Positions 24,033 through 33,210 of a DNA stretch of 64,000 nt are shown here, in pieces. Made by a program: the position numbers and the translations under genes. Under the pieces are notes generated by a model that saw only the letters and a program-made list of their open reading frames with translations, was not told the DNA's origin and made no database searches. The DNA is taken from assembly GCF_011765465.1 (NCBI RefSeq), contig NZ_CP050265.1, positions 2,954,425 through 3,018,424 of the forward strand, in the 5' to 3' direction. This DNA comes from Erythrobacter sp. GTDB taxonomy: Bacteria; Pseudomonadota; Alphaproteobacteria; Sphingomonadales; Sphingomonadaceae. Within the stretch, counting starts at the first letter, position 1, and every line of letters begins with the position of its first letter.

Positions 24033-25514
24033 TCAGAGCCCCGCGATTTTCTTGGCCCTGCGGCGCTCGGCGCTCGATCCTATGCCGATCGCTTCGCGGT
24101 ATTTCGCCACCGTCCGCCGGGCGAGGTCGAAGCCTTCCTCCTTGAGCAGGTCGGCGAGTTTCTGGTCGGACAGGATCTTCTTCGGGTCTTCCGCCTCGCA
24201 CAGCGCACGGATCCGGGCCTTGATCGCCTCGGACGAGGCACCTTCTCCGTCGCTGGAGGCGACCCCGCTGGAGAAGAAATACTTGAGCTCGAACGTGCCG
24301 CGGTCGCAGGCGAGATACTTGTTGCTGGTCACGCGGCTGACCGTGCTTTCGTGCATCTCGATCTTCTCCGCCACCTCGCGCAGAGTCAGCGGGCGCAGTT
24401 CGGAAACCCCGTGGCGAAAGAAACCGTCCTGGCGCCGCACGATCTCGGCGGCGGTTTTGAGGATCGTCTTCTGCCGCTGGTCCAATGCACGGATCAGCCA
24501 GTGCGCGTCGGCGAGCTTTTCCTTGAGCCAGCCTTGCGATTCCCGGTCAGCGGCAGAGGTGCTGATCTCTACATAATAGCTGCGATTGACGACGAGGCGC
24601 GGCAGGGTGTCCTCGTTGATCGCGATGTCCCAGCCGCCCGTGCCGTTCGCGCTCAGGATGACGTCGGGAACGACCGCATCGACACGCGAGGGCGCAAAGG
24701 CGAGGCCGGGCTTGGGATCGTAGCCGCGCAATTCGCGCAGCATGTCGGCGAAGTCCTCCTCGTCGACCTCGCACATCCGCCTGAGGCGCGCGATTTCCCC
24801 TCGGGCGAGCAGGTCGAGATTGTCGATCAGCTTCGCCATGCACGGGTCGTAGCGGTCGGCTTCGCGAGCCTGGATGGCAAGGCATTCGGCAAGGCTGCGC
24901 GCGCCGACACCCGCCGGGTCGAGCGACTGGACCAGCGCCAGCGCATCCTCGACCGCGCCCCGGTCGGCACCAAGGTCGTAGGCGATAGCATCGAGGTCGA
25001 AGCCGAGATAGCCCGCATCGTCGAGCAGTCCGATAATGTGGCGGGCGACAAAGGCCTGCCGCTCGTCCCGCGCCGCGGCTCCGACCTGCGCCAGCAGGTA
25101 TTCGCCCAGCGTCGTTTCGGCCGCGCCGAGCTGTTCGAGGTCGGGGTAATCCTCGCCGCTCGCCGCGCCGGACGTCGAGAGCGCGCCGCTCCAGTCCCCG
25201 CTGTCCCCGTCTCCGGTATCGCGCTCACGGTCGAGCGCGGCGGGGTCGAGGTCGAGCGGCGCATCGCCCTCGCCCTCACCCGCCGCGATCAGACGGTCGC
25301 TGTCGAATTCCTCGCGCGGGGCGTCGTCGGGCTCGTCGCGCTCCTCGCTTGCCGTGCCGCCCGCCTCGAGCAGCGGGTTCGCCTCCAGCGCCTCGCCGAT
25401 ATAGGTTTCGAGTTCGAGATTGGATGCCGCCAGCAGCTTGATCGCCTGCTGCAATTGCGGCGTCATCACCAGCGATTGCGATTGCCTCAGGTCTAGCCGC
25501 GGACCCAGCGCCAT
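24033..25514 (-). CDS. rpoN: RNA polymerase sigma-54 factor
   Basis: A 493-residue sigma-54. Region I is the Gln/Leu-rich LDLRQSQSLVMTPQLQQAIKLL segment (split at the Met), which contacts bacterial enhancer-binding proteins. Region II is acidic (residues about 50-120). The core-binding and DNA-binding domains follow, and the RpoN box ARRTVAKYRE lies near the C-terminus, where it recognises the -24 element. It starts 20 bases after the lptB stop and is probably cotranscribed with it. The hpf gene that follows rpoN in many proteobacteria is absent; ctrA follows instead. Confidence 0.95.
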   Translation of the reverse strand: MALGPRLDLRQSQSLVMTPQLQQAIKLLAASNLELETYIGEALEANPLLEAGGTASEERDEPDDAPREEFDSDRLIAAGEGEGDAPLDLDPAALDRERDTGDGDSGDWSGALSTSGAASGEDYPDLEQLGAAETTLGEYLLAQVGAAARDERQAFVARHIIGLLDDAGYLGFDLDAIAYDLGADRGAVEDALALVQSLDPAGVGARSLAECLAIQAREADRYDPCMAKLIDNLDLLARGEIARLRRMCEVDEEDFADMLRELRGYDPKPGLAFAPSRVDAVVPDVILSANGTGGWDIAINEDTLPRLVVNRSYYVEISTSAADRESQGWLKEKLADAHWLIRALDQRQKTILKTAAEIVRRQDGFFRHGVSELRPLTLREVAEKIEMHESTVSRVTSNKYLACDRGTFELKYFFSSGVASSDGEGASSEAIKARIRALCEAEDPKKILSDQKLADLLKEEGFDLARRTVAKYREAIGIGSSAERRRAKKIAGL

Positions 25515-25534
25515 GGCCTATCCCCGCTGCCGGC

Positions 25535-26341
25535 TCACAGCGTGAAGCTCTCGCCGAGGTAGAGCCGCCGCACGTTCTCGTCCGCGACGAGTTCCTGCGG
25601 GCTGCCCGCGAACAGCACCTGCCCCCCGTAGATGATGCAGGCGCGGTCGACGATGTCGAGCGTCTCGCGGACGTTGTGATCGGTGATCAGCACCCCGATC
25701 CCGCGGCGCTTGAGATCCTTCACCAGGTCGCGGATGTCGCTGATCGAGAGCGGGTCGATCCCGGCGAAGGGTTCGTCGAGCAGCATGATCGAAGGTTTCG
25801 CCGCGAGCGCCCGGGCGATTTCGCAGCGCCGCCGTTCGCCGCCCGACAGCGCCATCGCGGGCGCGTCGCGCAGCCGGGTGAGGCCGAATTCGCCGAGCAG
25901 GCGTTCGAGTTCGGCCTTGCGCGTCTCGCGGTCGGGTTCGACCAGTTCGAGCACCGCATTGATGTTCTGCTCGACCGTCATCCCGCGAAAGATGCTGGTT
26001 TCCTGCGGCAGGTAGCCGAGACCGAGGATCGCACGGCGATACATGGGCAGGTTGGTTACGTCTTCTCCGTCCATGAGGATGCGGCCCGAATCGGGTTTGA
26101 CGAGGCCCATGATCGAATAGAAACAGGTCGTCTTGCCCGCCCCGTTCGGCCCGAGCAGGCCGAGCACCTCGCCCTTCGCCACGGTCAGCGAGATGTCGGT
26201 CAGCACCGCGCGCTTGTCGTAGCTCTTGGCGATCGAGATGACCTCGAGCCCGCGCTTGCCTTCGCCCGCTTCGTCGGCGGAAGCGCTGCCTGCGGGGGCA
26301 TCGATCACGGATGACTTGTCCATGGAAGGACGCTCTAGCAT
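25535..26341 (-). CDS. lptB: LPS export ABC transporter ATP-binding protein LptB
   Basis: A 268-residue ABC ATPase. Walker A is GPNGAGKTT, followed by the LptB-specific FYSIMGLVKPDSG segment, the Q-loop in LGYLPQETSIFRGM, the signature LSGGERRR, and Walker B LLDEPFAGIDP. It powers lipopolysaccharide extraction from the inner membrane with LptFGC. The lptC and lptA genes that often precede it are not upstream here. The exact start is unsure: ATG codons at 26341 and 26323 are both possible and neither has a clear ribosome-binding site. Confidence 0.94.
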   Translation of the reverse strand: MLERPSMDKSSVIDAPAGSASADEAGEGKRGLEVISIAKSYDKRAVLTDISLTVAKGEVLGLLGPNGAGKTTCFYSIMGLVKPDSGRILMDGEDVTNLPMYRRAILGLGYLPQETSIFRGMTVEQNINAVLELVEPDRETRKAELERLLGEFGLTRLRDAPAMALSGGERRRCEIARALAAKPSIMLLDEPFAGIDPLSISDIRDLVKDLKRRGIGVLITDHNVRETLDIVDRACIIYGGQVLFAGSPQELVADENVRRLYLGESFTL

Positions 26342-26376
26342 TCATGACGGGGCAGGAAAGGGGCAGAATCTCGGAA

Positions 26377-26393
26377 TTGGCAGGATTTTTGCT
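26377..26393 (+). promoter_or_regulatory. sigma-54-type (-24/-12) promoter
   Basis: TTGGCAGGA at 26377-26385 followed by TTGCT at 26389-26393 matches YTGGCACGR-N3-TTGCW at every position but one. The invariant GG (26379-26380) and GC (26391-26392) are separated by exactly ten bases. It points away from lptB-rpoN, with a start expected near 26404. A 7-bp inverted repeat with a two-base loop at 26397-26412 overlaps that start. The rest of the 267-base gap 26342-26608 shows no gene. Confidence 0.6.
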
Positions 26394-26608
26394 AGCATTG
26401 CGCGGGCGCAATCGCCTGATGGAGCTGCTGCGCTGCCTTCGTGGAACATCGCACCGGGGAAGGGTGAAGCAAATCCGGCGAAATCCGGAGGTTGCGCTGC
26501 TTCTGGTGCGTGCAGCGCAACGATGTTTCGGTTTGGTTACCGTCCTTGCAACAAGGCGACGGTTCTGTGATACTCGCACGGCAGATGGAGATTGATCGGG
26601 GATCGACC

Positions 26609-27013
26609 ATGACCGAGACTTCGCACGATACGCATCGCCCTGCGGCCCGGATCGCGGGAAGAACGGCGCGACGGCAAGCGGAGGCCCCGCGCGACTGGCG
26701 CCGCGCGATGAGCGACCATGTCGCCTATGCGCTGCTGGTCTACACCGGCCTGCAGATCTTCATGACGGTCAAGGCGCTGAACGAAGGCGGCTCGGGCCTG
26801 CTGCCCTATGCCGCACTGGTTATCCTCGTTGCGGGCATCATCCCTGCCTGCCGCTGGTTCGAGAAGCGCTGGTCGGACCTTTCTGATGCCCAGGCGATCG
26901 ATCCCGCGCACGCGGCGGCGTTCCGGCGGGATGCCTCCGCGCTCTGGCTCCTCGCGATCGGCTTGCCCGTTGCCCTGACCATCCTGATCAAGGCCGCCTT
27001 CGCCCTGTTCTGA
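26609..27013 (+). CDS. small integral membrane protein of unknown function
   Basis: A 134-residue protein with a basic N-terminal tail (residues 1-32) and three predicted helices: VAYALLVYTGLQIFMTV, LLPYAALVILVAGIIPA and LWLLAIGLPVALTILIKAA. A short GGGGA site precedes the ATG at 26609; an in-frame ATG at 26585 is an alternative. I do not recognise a family. It is the first gene downstream of the sigma-54-type promoter at 26377, with a leader of about 205 bases if that promoter drives it. Confidence 0.65.
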   Translation: MTETSHDTHRPAARIAGRTARRQAEAPRDWRRAMSDHVAYALLVYTGLQIFMTVKALNEGGSGLLPYAALVILVAGIIPACRWFEKRWSDLSDAQAIDPAHAAAFRRDASALWLLAIGLPVALTILIKAAFALF

Positions 27014-27090
27014 GCGATGGCCGGACAAGCCCGGCCCTTTCGCGCGGTCCGGCTTGCTGTATGCTCCCTCTCCCGATTGTCCGGGGAAAG

Positions 27091-28473
27091 GTGAGTGAAT
27101 TGGCGGTCCTGCGTTTCCTGACCATCCTGATTACGGCTTTGCTGGCCGCTCCGCTGGCCGCCGTCCCTTCGGTCACGACGCCCGCAGAGACGCCCGCCGC
27201 GAAGGAGCCCGCCGCTGAGATCGCGCAGGAACAGGACGCTGCCGGCGATGCACGGATTGAGGCGCGGATCGAGGGCATCTTCTCCGAACTTCCGCAATTC
27301 GGGACCGTCACCGTGACCGTGCGCGAGGGTGTCGTCACTCTGGCCGGAACCCTGCCCGATGCCGAGACCATCGCCCGCGCCGAGGCGATTGCAAGCCGGG
27401 TGTCGGGCGTCGCAACGGTCGAGAACCGCATCCGGCGCGACCTCTCGATCGAACGCAACCTGTCGATCATCGGCCAGGCGTCGCAGGTCGCCAGCGATAC
27501 GCTCGCCCTCCTGCCGCTGCTGGGGATCGCGGCGATCATCGCGGCGCTGGTCGGAGGCTTCGGCTATCTGCTCGCAAGCTTTGGCTTCGTATGGGACCGA
27601 ATCGCGCCCAACGCCTTCCTTGCCGAGCTCATCCGCACCGCCATCCGCTTCCTGTTCGTCGTCGGCGGCCTCGTGATCGCGCTCGATATGCTCGGCGCTG
27701 GCGCGCTGCTGGGCGCGCTGCTTGGCGGGGCGGGCGTGATCGGGATCGCTCTGGGTTTCGCCATGCGCGACACGGTCGAGAACTACGTCGCCTCACTGAT
27801 GCTGAGCCTGCGCCAGCCTTTCCGTCCCAACGACCACGTGCTGATCGACGACCTCGAAGGCCGCGTGATCCGCCTCACCAGCCGGGCGACGATCCTGATG
27901 ACGCTGGAAGGTAACCACCTGCGCATTCCCAATTCGCAGGTCTTCAAGGCGGTGATCCTGAATTACACGCGCAACCCGCAGCGGCGCTTCGATTTCGAGC
28001 TCGGGATAGATGCCGACGACGATCCGAGAGAGGCGATGACGCTCGGGATCGAGGTGCTTGCCGGCCTCGCCTTCGTCCTCGACACCCCGCCGCCGAGCGC
28101 GCGGATCGTCAATGTCGGCGATTCGAACATCGTGATCCAGTTCTTCGGTTGGATCGACCAGCGCGACGCGGACTGGTTCAAATCGCGAAGCCTCGCCATC
28201 GCCGCAGTCAAGGATGCGCTCGAGGAAGCCGGTTTCGCGCTGCCCGAGCCGATCTACCGCCTGCGCTTCGACGGGCGCACCGACCCCTTGCCGATCGGCC
28301 GTTCGCGCGGCGAAGGGAGGGCGCCGGAACGACCGCGCAAGGGCCGCGCGGCGCTCTCGGAGGCGCAGGACACGAAGCCCGAAAGCGAGATCAGCGAACT
28401 TGTCGAAGCCGAGCGCAGCACCGACCCGGCGCAGGAACGCGACCTGCTCGACGAACACCGCCCGGTCGAGTGA
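27091..28473 (+). CDS. BON-domain mechanosensitive ion channel (MscS family)
   Basis: A 460-residue protein with a signal peptide (about residues 1-27), a periplasmic BON domain at about residues 53-125 (VTVTVREGVVTLAGTLPDAE), then membrane helices and the MscS pore/vestibule signature IGIALGFAMRDTVENYVASL near residue 215. The C-terminal RIPNSQVFKAVILNYTRNP motif belongs to the cytoplasmic cage, and the last 70 residues are charged and disordered. BON domains bind membranes. The GTG at 27091 follows a GGGGAAAG site; an upstream ATG at 27061 is possible. Its stop codon abuts the ppa stop codon. Confidence 0.82.
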   Translation: MSELAVLRFLTILITALLAAPLAAVPSVTTPAETPAAKEPAAEIAQEQDAAGDARIEARIEGIFSELPQFGTVTVTVREGVVTLAGTLPDAETIARAEAIASRVSGVATVENRIRRDLSIERNLSIIGQASQVASDTLALLPLLGIAAIIAALVGGFGYLLASFGFVWDRIAPNAFLAELIRTAIRFLFVVGGLVIALDMLGAGALLGALLGGAGVIGIALGFAMRDTVENYVASLMLSLRQPFRPNDHVLIDDLEGRVIRLTSRATILMTLEGNHLRIPNSQVFKAVILNYTRNPQRRFDFELGIDADDDPREAMTLGIEVLAGLAFVLDTPPPSARIVNVGDSNIVIQFFGWIDQRDADWFKSRSLAIAAVKDALEEAGFALPEPIYRLRFDGRTDPLPIGRSRGEGRAPERPRKGRAALSEAQDTKPESEISELVEAERSTDPAQERDLLDEHRPVE

Positions 28474-29007
28474 TCAGCCGCCGTTCTGGGCGCGCTCGAT
28501 CGCTTCCATGACGATCTTGCGGGCCTCGGCACGGGTTCCCCAATTGCCGACGCGCACCCACTTTTCGGCTTCGAGATCCTTGTAGTGCGTGAAGAAGTGC
28601 TCGATCTGCTGGAAGATGATCGAGGGCAGGTCCTTGGTCTCGCCGACATCCGAGTAATAGGGGAAGGTCGTGTCCACGGGCACGCAGACGAGCTTTTCGT
28701 CGCCGCCATGCTCGTCCTCGAGATTGAGCACGCCGATCGGGCGCGCGCTGACGACGCAGCCGGGAATGAAAGGCGAGCGCGAGATCACCAGCGCGTCGAG
28801 CGGGTCCCCGTCGGGCGAGAGCGTGTGCGGGACGAAGCCGTAATTGGCCGGATAGCGCATCGGCGTGTGCAGGATGCGGTCGACGAACAGCGCGCCCGAT
28901 TCCTTGTCGAATTCGTATTTCACCGGCTCCCCGCCGGTCGGCACTTCGATGATGACATTGAGGTCGTCGGGGGGATTCTTGCCGGTCGGAATCTTGTCGA
29001 TGCGCAT
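28474..29007 (-). CDS. ppa: inorganic pyrophosphatase
   Basis: A 177-residue family I soluble pyrophosphatase that hydrolyses PPi to two phosphates and pulls biosynthetic reactions forward. The IEVPTGGEPVKYEFDKESG segment holds active-site Glu and Lys residues. YPANYGFVPHTL and the signature DGDPLD with its metal-binding Asp residues follow, and VPVDTTFPYYSDV is also conserved. The ATG at 29007 (MRIDKIP) gives the usual length. The gene is convergent with the BON channel gene, with no gap. Confidence 0.96.
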   Translation of the reverse strand: MRIDKIPTGKNPPDDLNVIIEVPTGGEPVKYEFDKESGALFVDRILHTPMRYPANYGFVPHTLSPDGDPLDALVISRSPFIPGCVVSARPIGVLNLEDEHGGDEKLVCVPVDTTFPYYSDVGETKDLPSIIFQQIEHFFTHYKDLEAEKWVRVGNWGTRAEARKIVMEAIERAQNGG

Positions 29008-29150
29008 GAATGCTGTCCTGTCCTGTCTAGCTTTGGCCGCCGGTCCCCCCTCTCTCCCGAGGCCAGCGCTGCGCGCCGATAGCCCGCTCTTCATATTGCG
29101 GCAACCGGAAGTCTCGCCTAATCGCGCCCGCAACCAAGGACATTCCTTCG

Positions 29151-30374
29151 ATGAGCAAGAACACCCCCAAGGCCATTCGCGGCACCCAGGACATTTTCGG
29201 CGCCGAGGCCGAAGCCTTCGCCTTCGTCGTCGAGACGTTCGAGCGGGTGCGGAAACTCTACCGCTTTAGGCGCGCCGAATTCCCGGTGTTCGAGCGGACC
29301 GAGGTCTTCGCGCGCTCGTTGGGCGAGACGACCGACGTGGTGTCGAAGGAGATGTATTCGTTCGAGGACCGCGGCGGGGAATCGCTCACCCTGCGCCCCG
29401 AATTCACGGCGGGAATAGCGCGCGCCTTCCTGACCAACGGCTGGCAGCAGCACGCGCCGCTAAAGGTCGCGACCCATGGCCCCCTGTTCCGCTACGAGCG
29501 CCCGCAGAAGGGCCGCTATCGCCAGTTCCACCAGATCGACGCCGAGATCATCGGCGCGGCCGAGCCGCAGGCGGATGTCGAACTGCTCGCAATGGCCGAC
29601 CAGCTCCTGAAAGAGCTCGGCATCGAGGGCGTGACGCTGCACCTCAACACGCTGGGCGATGCGGCGAGCCGCGAGGCGTGGCGTGCGGGGCTGGTCGACT
29701 ATTTCGGCAAGGTCGAGGGCGAATTGTCCGAGGATTCGCAGAAGCGGCTGCACAAGAACCCGCTGCGCATCCTCGATTCCAAGGACCCGCGCGACCGCGC
29801 CTTTCTTGCCGACGCGCCGCGGATCGACGATTACCTGTCGGACGAGGCGCGCGGCTTCTTCGAGGCGGTGACGAGCGGCCTCGATGCGGCGGGCGTGAAG
29901 TGGGTGCGCGCGGAAAGCCTCGTGCGCGGGCTCGACTACTATCGCCATACCGCCTTCGAATTCATCCCCGACGAGGGTTCGGCGGCAGCTGAGGCGCTCG
30001 GCGCGCAGAGCACCGTGCTGGGGGGTGGCCGCTATGACGGCCTTATGGAGAGCCTCGGCGGCCCAGCGACTCCGGCGGTCGGCTGGGCGGCGGGGATCGA
30101 GCGGCTGGCGATGCTGGTGGCGCAAGAGGGCGAAAAGCCAGCAGACGTAATTGTGGTGGTCGAGGACGATACGCTTCTTGCCGATGCCACTGCATCGATT
30201 GGAAAGCTGCGTGCGGCAGGTTTCGCCGCGGAAATGGTGGCGACCGGCAGTGTTCGCAAGCGCTTCGATAAGGCGTCGAAAATGGGGGCAAAGAGCCTCG
30301 TTTCATTCGTTTCCGCCGAGAGTGTTAGGATCCGCGGCGAGCGTCAGGGCGAAATTGAAGCCTTGCTCGCATGA
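29151..30374 (+). CDS. hisS: histidine--tRNA ligase
   Basis: A 407-residue class II aminoacyl-tRNA synthetase. The N-terminus has [10 protein letters not shown], followed by the motif 2 region [21 protein letters not shown], the HisA motif [15 protein letters not shown], motif 3 around [12 protein letters not shown], and a C-terminal anticodon-binding domain (residues about 325-407). Overlap of its stop with the prfA ATG indicates a hisS-prfA-prmC operon for translation functions. Confidence 0.96.
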   Translation: MSKNTPKAIRGTQDIFGAEAEAFAFVVETFERVRKLYRFRRAEFPVFERTEVFARSLGETTDVVSKEMYSFEDRGGESLTLRPEFTAGIARAFLTNGWQQHAPLKVATHGPLFRYERPQKGRYRQFHQIDAEIIGAAEPQADVELLAMADQLLKELGIEGVTLHLNTLGDAASREAWRAGLVDYFGKVEGELSEDSQKRLHKNPLRILDSKDPRDRAFLADAPRIDDYLSDEARGFFEAVTSGLDAAGVKWVRAESLVRGLDYYRHTAFEFIPDEGSAAAEALGAQSTVLGGGRYDGLMESLGGPATPAVGWAAGIERLAMLVAQEGEKPADVIVVVEDDTLLADATASIGKLRAAGFAAEMVATGSVRKRFDKASKMGAKSLVSFVSAESVRIRGERQGEIEALLA

Positions 30375-31438
30375 AAATCCCCCCCGAACGCCTCGACCAG
30401 ATCGCCAACCGCTTCGCCGAGCTCGAAGCGCGCATGGCGTCCGGCACGCTCGAGGGTGAGGAATTCGTGCGCGCCAGCCGCGACTATGCCGAGCTCGAAC
30501 CCGTCGCCAAGGCCGCGCGCGAGGTGAAGGCCATGCGCGATGAGATCGCGGGGCTTGAGGAGATGCTCGCCGACCCCGAAATGAAAGCCATGGCAGAAGA
30601 GGAACTCGCCGCCCTGCGCGAGGCCCTGCCGGCTCGCGAACGCCAGCTTGCCGTTGCGCTCCTTCCCCGCGATTCGGCGGACGCGAAACCCGCCATGCTT
30701 GAAATCCGCGCCGGGACCGGGGGCGATGAAGCGGCGCTCTTTGCGGGCGATCTTTACCGGATGTACGAACGCTTCGCCGCCGAACAGGGCTGGCGGGTCG
30801 AGCCGGTCAGCATGAATGCGGCCGAGGTCGGCGGCTTCAAGGAAATCGTCGCCAATGTCTCCGGGCAGGGCGTCTTCGCCAAGCTGAAATTCGAGAGCGG
30901 TGTCCACCGCGTCCAGCGCGTGCCCGTCACCGAAAGCGGGGGGCGCATCCACACCTCCGCGGCGACCGTCGCGGTGCTGCCGGAACCCGACGAGGTCGAC
31001 GTGCAGATTGAGGACAAGGATCTCAAGATCGACATCTACCGCGCAAGCGGCGCGGGCGGGCAGCACGTCAACACGACCGATTCGGCGGTGCGCATCACCC
31101 ACCTGCCGAGCGGCATCGTCGTCACCCAGCAGGACGAGCGCAGCCAGCACAAGAACCGGGCCAAGGCGATGCAGGTGCTGCGCGCGCGCCTCTATGAAAA
31201 GATGCGCGACGAAGCCGAAGGCGCGGAGGCCGAGGCGAGAAAGGCCATGGTCGGCTCGGGCGACCGGTCGGAACGCATCCGCACCTACAACTTCCCGCAA
31301 GGGCGCGTGACCGACCACCGCATCGGGCTGACGCTGCACAAGCTCGACGAGGTGCTGGCAGGGCCGGGCCTTGCCGAACTGGTCGACGCGCTGATCGCCG
31401 AGGACGAGGCGAAGCGGCTCGCGGCGTTGGCGGAGTGA
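30371..31438 (+). CDS. prfA: peptide chain release factor 1
   Basis: A 355-residue RF1. The UAA/UAG-specific tripeptide position reads Pro-Val-Thr in [20 protein letters not shown] (the common form is Pro-Ala-Thr). The GGQ motif that triggers peptidyl-tRNA hydrolysis is in [17 protein letters not shown]. Length and domains are normal. The Gln of GGQ is the methylation target of PrmC, which is encoded next. Confidence 0.96.
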   Translation: MKIPPERLDQIANRFAELEARMASGTLEGEEFVRASRDYAELEPVAKAAREVKAMRDEIAGLEEMLADPEMKAMAEEELAALREALPARERQLAVALLPRDSADAKPAMLEIRAGTGGDEAALFAGDLYRMYERFAAEQGWRVEPVSMNAAEVGGFKEIVANVSGQGVFAKLKFESGVHRVQRVPVTESGGRIHTSAATVAVLPEPDEVDVQIEDKDLKIDIYRASGAGGQHVNTTDSAVRITHLPSGIVVTQQDERSQHKNRAKAMQVLRARLYEKMRDEAEGAEAEARKAMVGSGDRSERIRTYNFPQGRVTDHRIGLTLHKLDEVLAGPGLAELVDALIAEDEAKRLAALAE

Positions 31439-31440
31439 CG

Positions 31441-32280
31441 ATGACCATCGCCGAGGCGCTGCGCGAGGCTGCGGCTCGGCTGGCCGCGACGAGCGACACG
31501 GCGCGGCTCGATGCCGAACTGCTGATGGCGCACGCGCTTGGCGTCACTCGCTCGCAAATGCTGCTCCGGCATATGCAGGCTCCTTCACCCTGCCCATTCG
31601 AGAGCTTAGTCGCGCGGCGTGCGGGCCATGAGCCGGTCGCCTACATCACCGGCACCTGCGAATTCTACGGGCGCGAATTCCGGGTCGGGCCGGAAGTGCT
31701 GATCCCGCGCTCCGACAGCGAGACCGTGATCGAGGCCGCGCTCGATGCGCTCGGCCGGGAAGCCGGGGCGATCGTCGATCTCGGCACCGGATCGGGTGCG
31801 CTGCTGCTCACCCTGCTGGCCGAACGGGACGGCTTCACCGGCATCGGCCTCGACCGCAGCGAGGAGGCGCTGCGCATTGCGCGGGACAATGCGCAGCATC
31901 TTGGCCTTGCAACGCGGGCGCAGTTCCAAGCGGGCGACTGGACCCGGTCCGATGCGAGCGGCGATGCGTGGTATGCCGGCCTGCCGCTCGCCGACCTCGT
32001 CATCGCCAATCCGCCCTATGTCGAGGACGACGCCGATCTCGCGCCCGACGTGCGCGATTTCGAGCCGGCGGGCGCGCTATTCGCCGGTCCCGAGGGGCTC
32101 GACGATTACCGCATCATCGTCCCCGCGCTGCCCGCGATGCTCAGGGATGGCGGCGTGGCGGTGCTCGAGATCGGGGCGACGCAGGGGGAGGCGGTGAGAG
32201 CGCTCGGCGAAGCGGCGGGATTCGCTGTCGAAATCCGCCTGGACCTTGCGAATCGCCCCCGCGCGGCGATCCTGAGTTGA
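31441..32280 (+). CDS. prmC: peptide chain release factor N(5)-glutamine methyltransferase
   Basis: A 279-residue SAM-dependent methyltransferase that modifies the GGQ glutamine of release factors. The N-terminal helical domain is followed by EPVAYITGTCEFYGREF, the SAM-binding VDLGTGSGALLLTLL motif and the catalytic NPPY motif in LVIANPPYVEDDADL. GGAG six bases before the ATG at 31441 supports this start over a GTG six bases upstream. It lies directly after prfA. Confidence 0.94.
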   Translation: MTIAEALREAAARLAATSDTARLDAELLMAHALGVTRSQMLLRHMQAPSPCPFESLVARRAGHEPVAYITGTCEFYGREFRVGPEVLIPRSDSETVIEAALDALGREAGAIVDLGTGSGALLLTLLAERDGFTGIGLDRSEEALRIARDNAQHLGLATRAQFQAGDWTRSDASGDAWYAGLPLADLVIANPPYVEDDADLAPDVRDFEPAGALFAGPEGLDDYRIIVPALPAMLRDGGVAVLEIGATQGEAVRALGEAAGFAVEIRLDLANRPRAAILS

Positions 32281-32540
32281 GGAAAATCCCGCAAGGGCTT
32301 GGCAAACCGGCCGCGCATCGCTACCTCACGTATCAGGCAAGCGATCTGCGAAGGGCGCAAATCGCTCAGGCCGAGCTCCAAATCTCGCTTGAAACGGCCG
32401 TTAGGGCACGTCCCCGGCCTTTGGCAGCGCGGAGCGCGCGCCCCTCTGGCGGAAAAGCCATGTCGGCGGCGCATAGCAAGGGGTCTGTTGACCGTGTGTG
32501 CATCAATGCTTGCGCCAGGTCGCTGATAAGGAAAATTTCC

Positions 32541-33167
32541 TTGAATAACAATCGCAACAATCGCCGCCGTGGTCGCGGAAACCGCAATTCGGGCGGGGGC
32601 AACCAGCTCAACCGGATCGACAGCCGGGCGCGCGGTAATGCGCCGCAGCTGCTCGAGAAGTACAAGAAGCTGGCGCAGGACGCGCAGCACAATGGCGACC
32701 GGGTCCAGGCCGAATATTACCTGCAGTTCGCCGATCACTATTTCCGCGTGATCGCGGACAACAAGGCACGCCAGGAAGAGGCGCGGTCGAAGCGCAACGA
32801 CGATCGCGGTCAGTCCGACGACGATGACGACGGCGACGACGACAACCGCCGCAGCGACGGCAATCGGGGTGAGAGCAAGCGCGGCGGCAATCGCCGTTCG
32901 CGCTCCCGCCGCGACGACACCGACAGCGAAAGCACCCCGAACGAGGGCGAGGAAGGTGTCGAGGGCGAAGCGGTCGAGCCGAAGCGCAAGTCGCGCAAGC
33001 CCCGCGGCGGCGAAGACGCCAAGGAAAGCCGCTCCCCGTCAAAGCGCAAGCCCCGATCGAAGAAGAGCGAGGACGGCGGCGAAATCGACTCCTCCGTACT
33101 CCCGCCCTCGATCGGCGCCGAGGACGCCTCTTCCGGCGGCGACGATAACCTCGAGACGGTCGACTGA
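32541..33167 (+). CDS. DUF4167 domain protein with low-complexity acidic/basic tail
   Basis: A 208-residue protein. Residues 1-75 match DUF4167: an Asn/Arg-rich start (NNRNNRRRGRGNRN) and the QLNRIDSRARGNAPQLLEKYKKL...RVQAEYYLQFADHYFRVI core, conserved in Alphaproteobacteria and of unknown function. The Arg-rich start suggests nucleic-acid binding. The remaining 130 residues are a disordered Asp/Arg/Ser/Lys tail. The TTG start is chosen because AAGGAA lies seven bases before it and the family begins at this Asn run. The 260 bases between prmC and this start show no other gene. Confidence 0.8.
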   Translation: MNNNRNNRRRGRGNRNSGGGNQLNRIDSRARGNAPQLLEKYKKLAQDAQHNGDRVQAEYYLQFADHYFRVIADNKARQEEARSKRNDDRGQSDDDDDGDDDNRRSDGNRGESKRGGNRRSRSRRDDTDSESTPNEGEEGVEGEAVEPKRKSRKPRGGEDAKESRSPSKRKPRSKKSEDGGEIDSSVLPPSIGAEDASSGGDDNLETVD

Positions 33168-33210
33168 TCCTTTGCGCGGGCCCGGTCCGCATCGGGCTTG
33201 CCGATAATCG

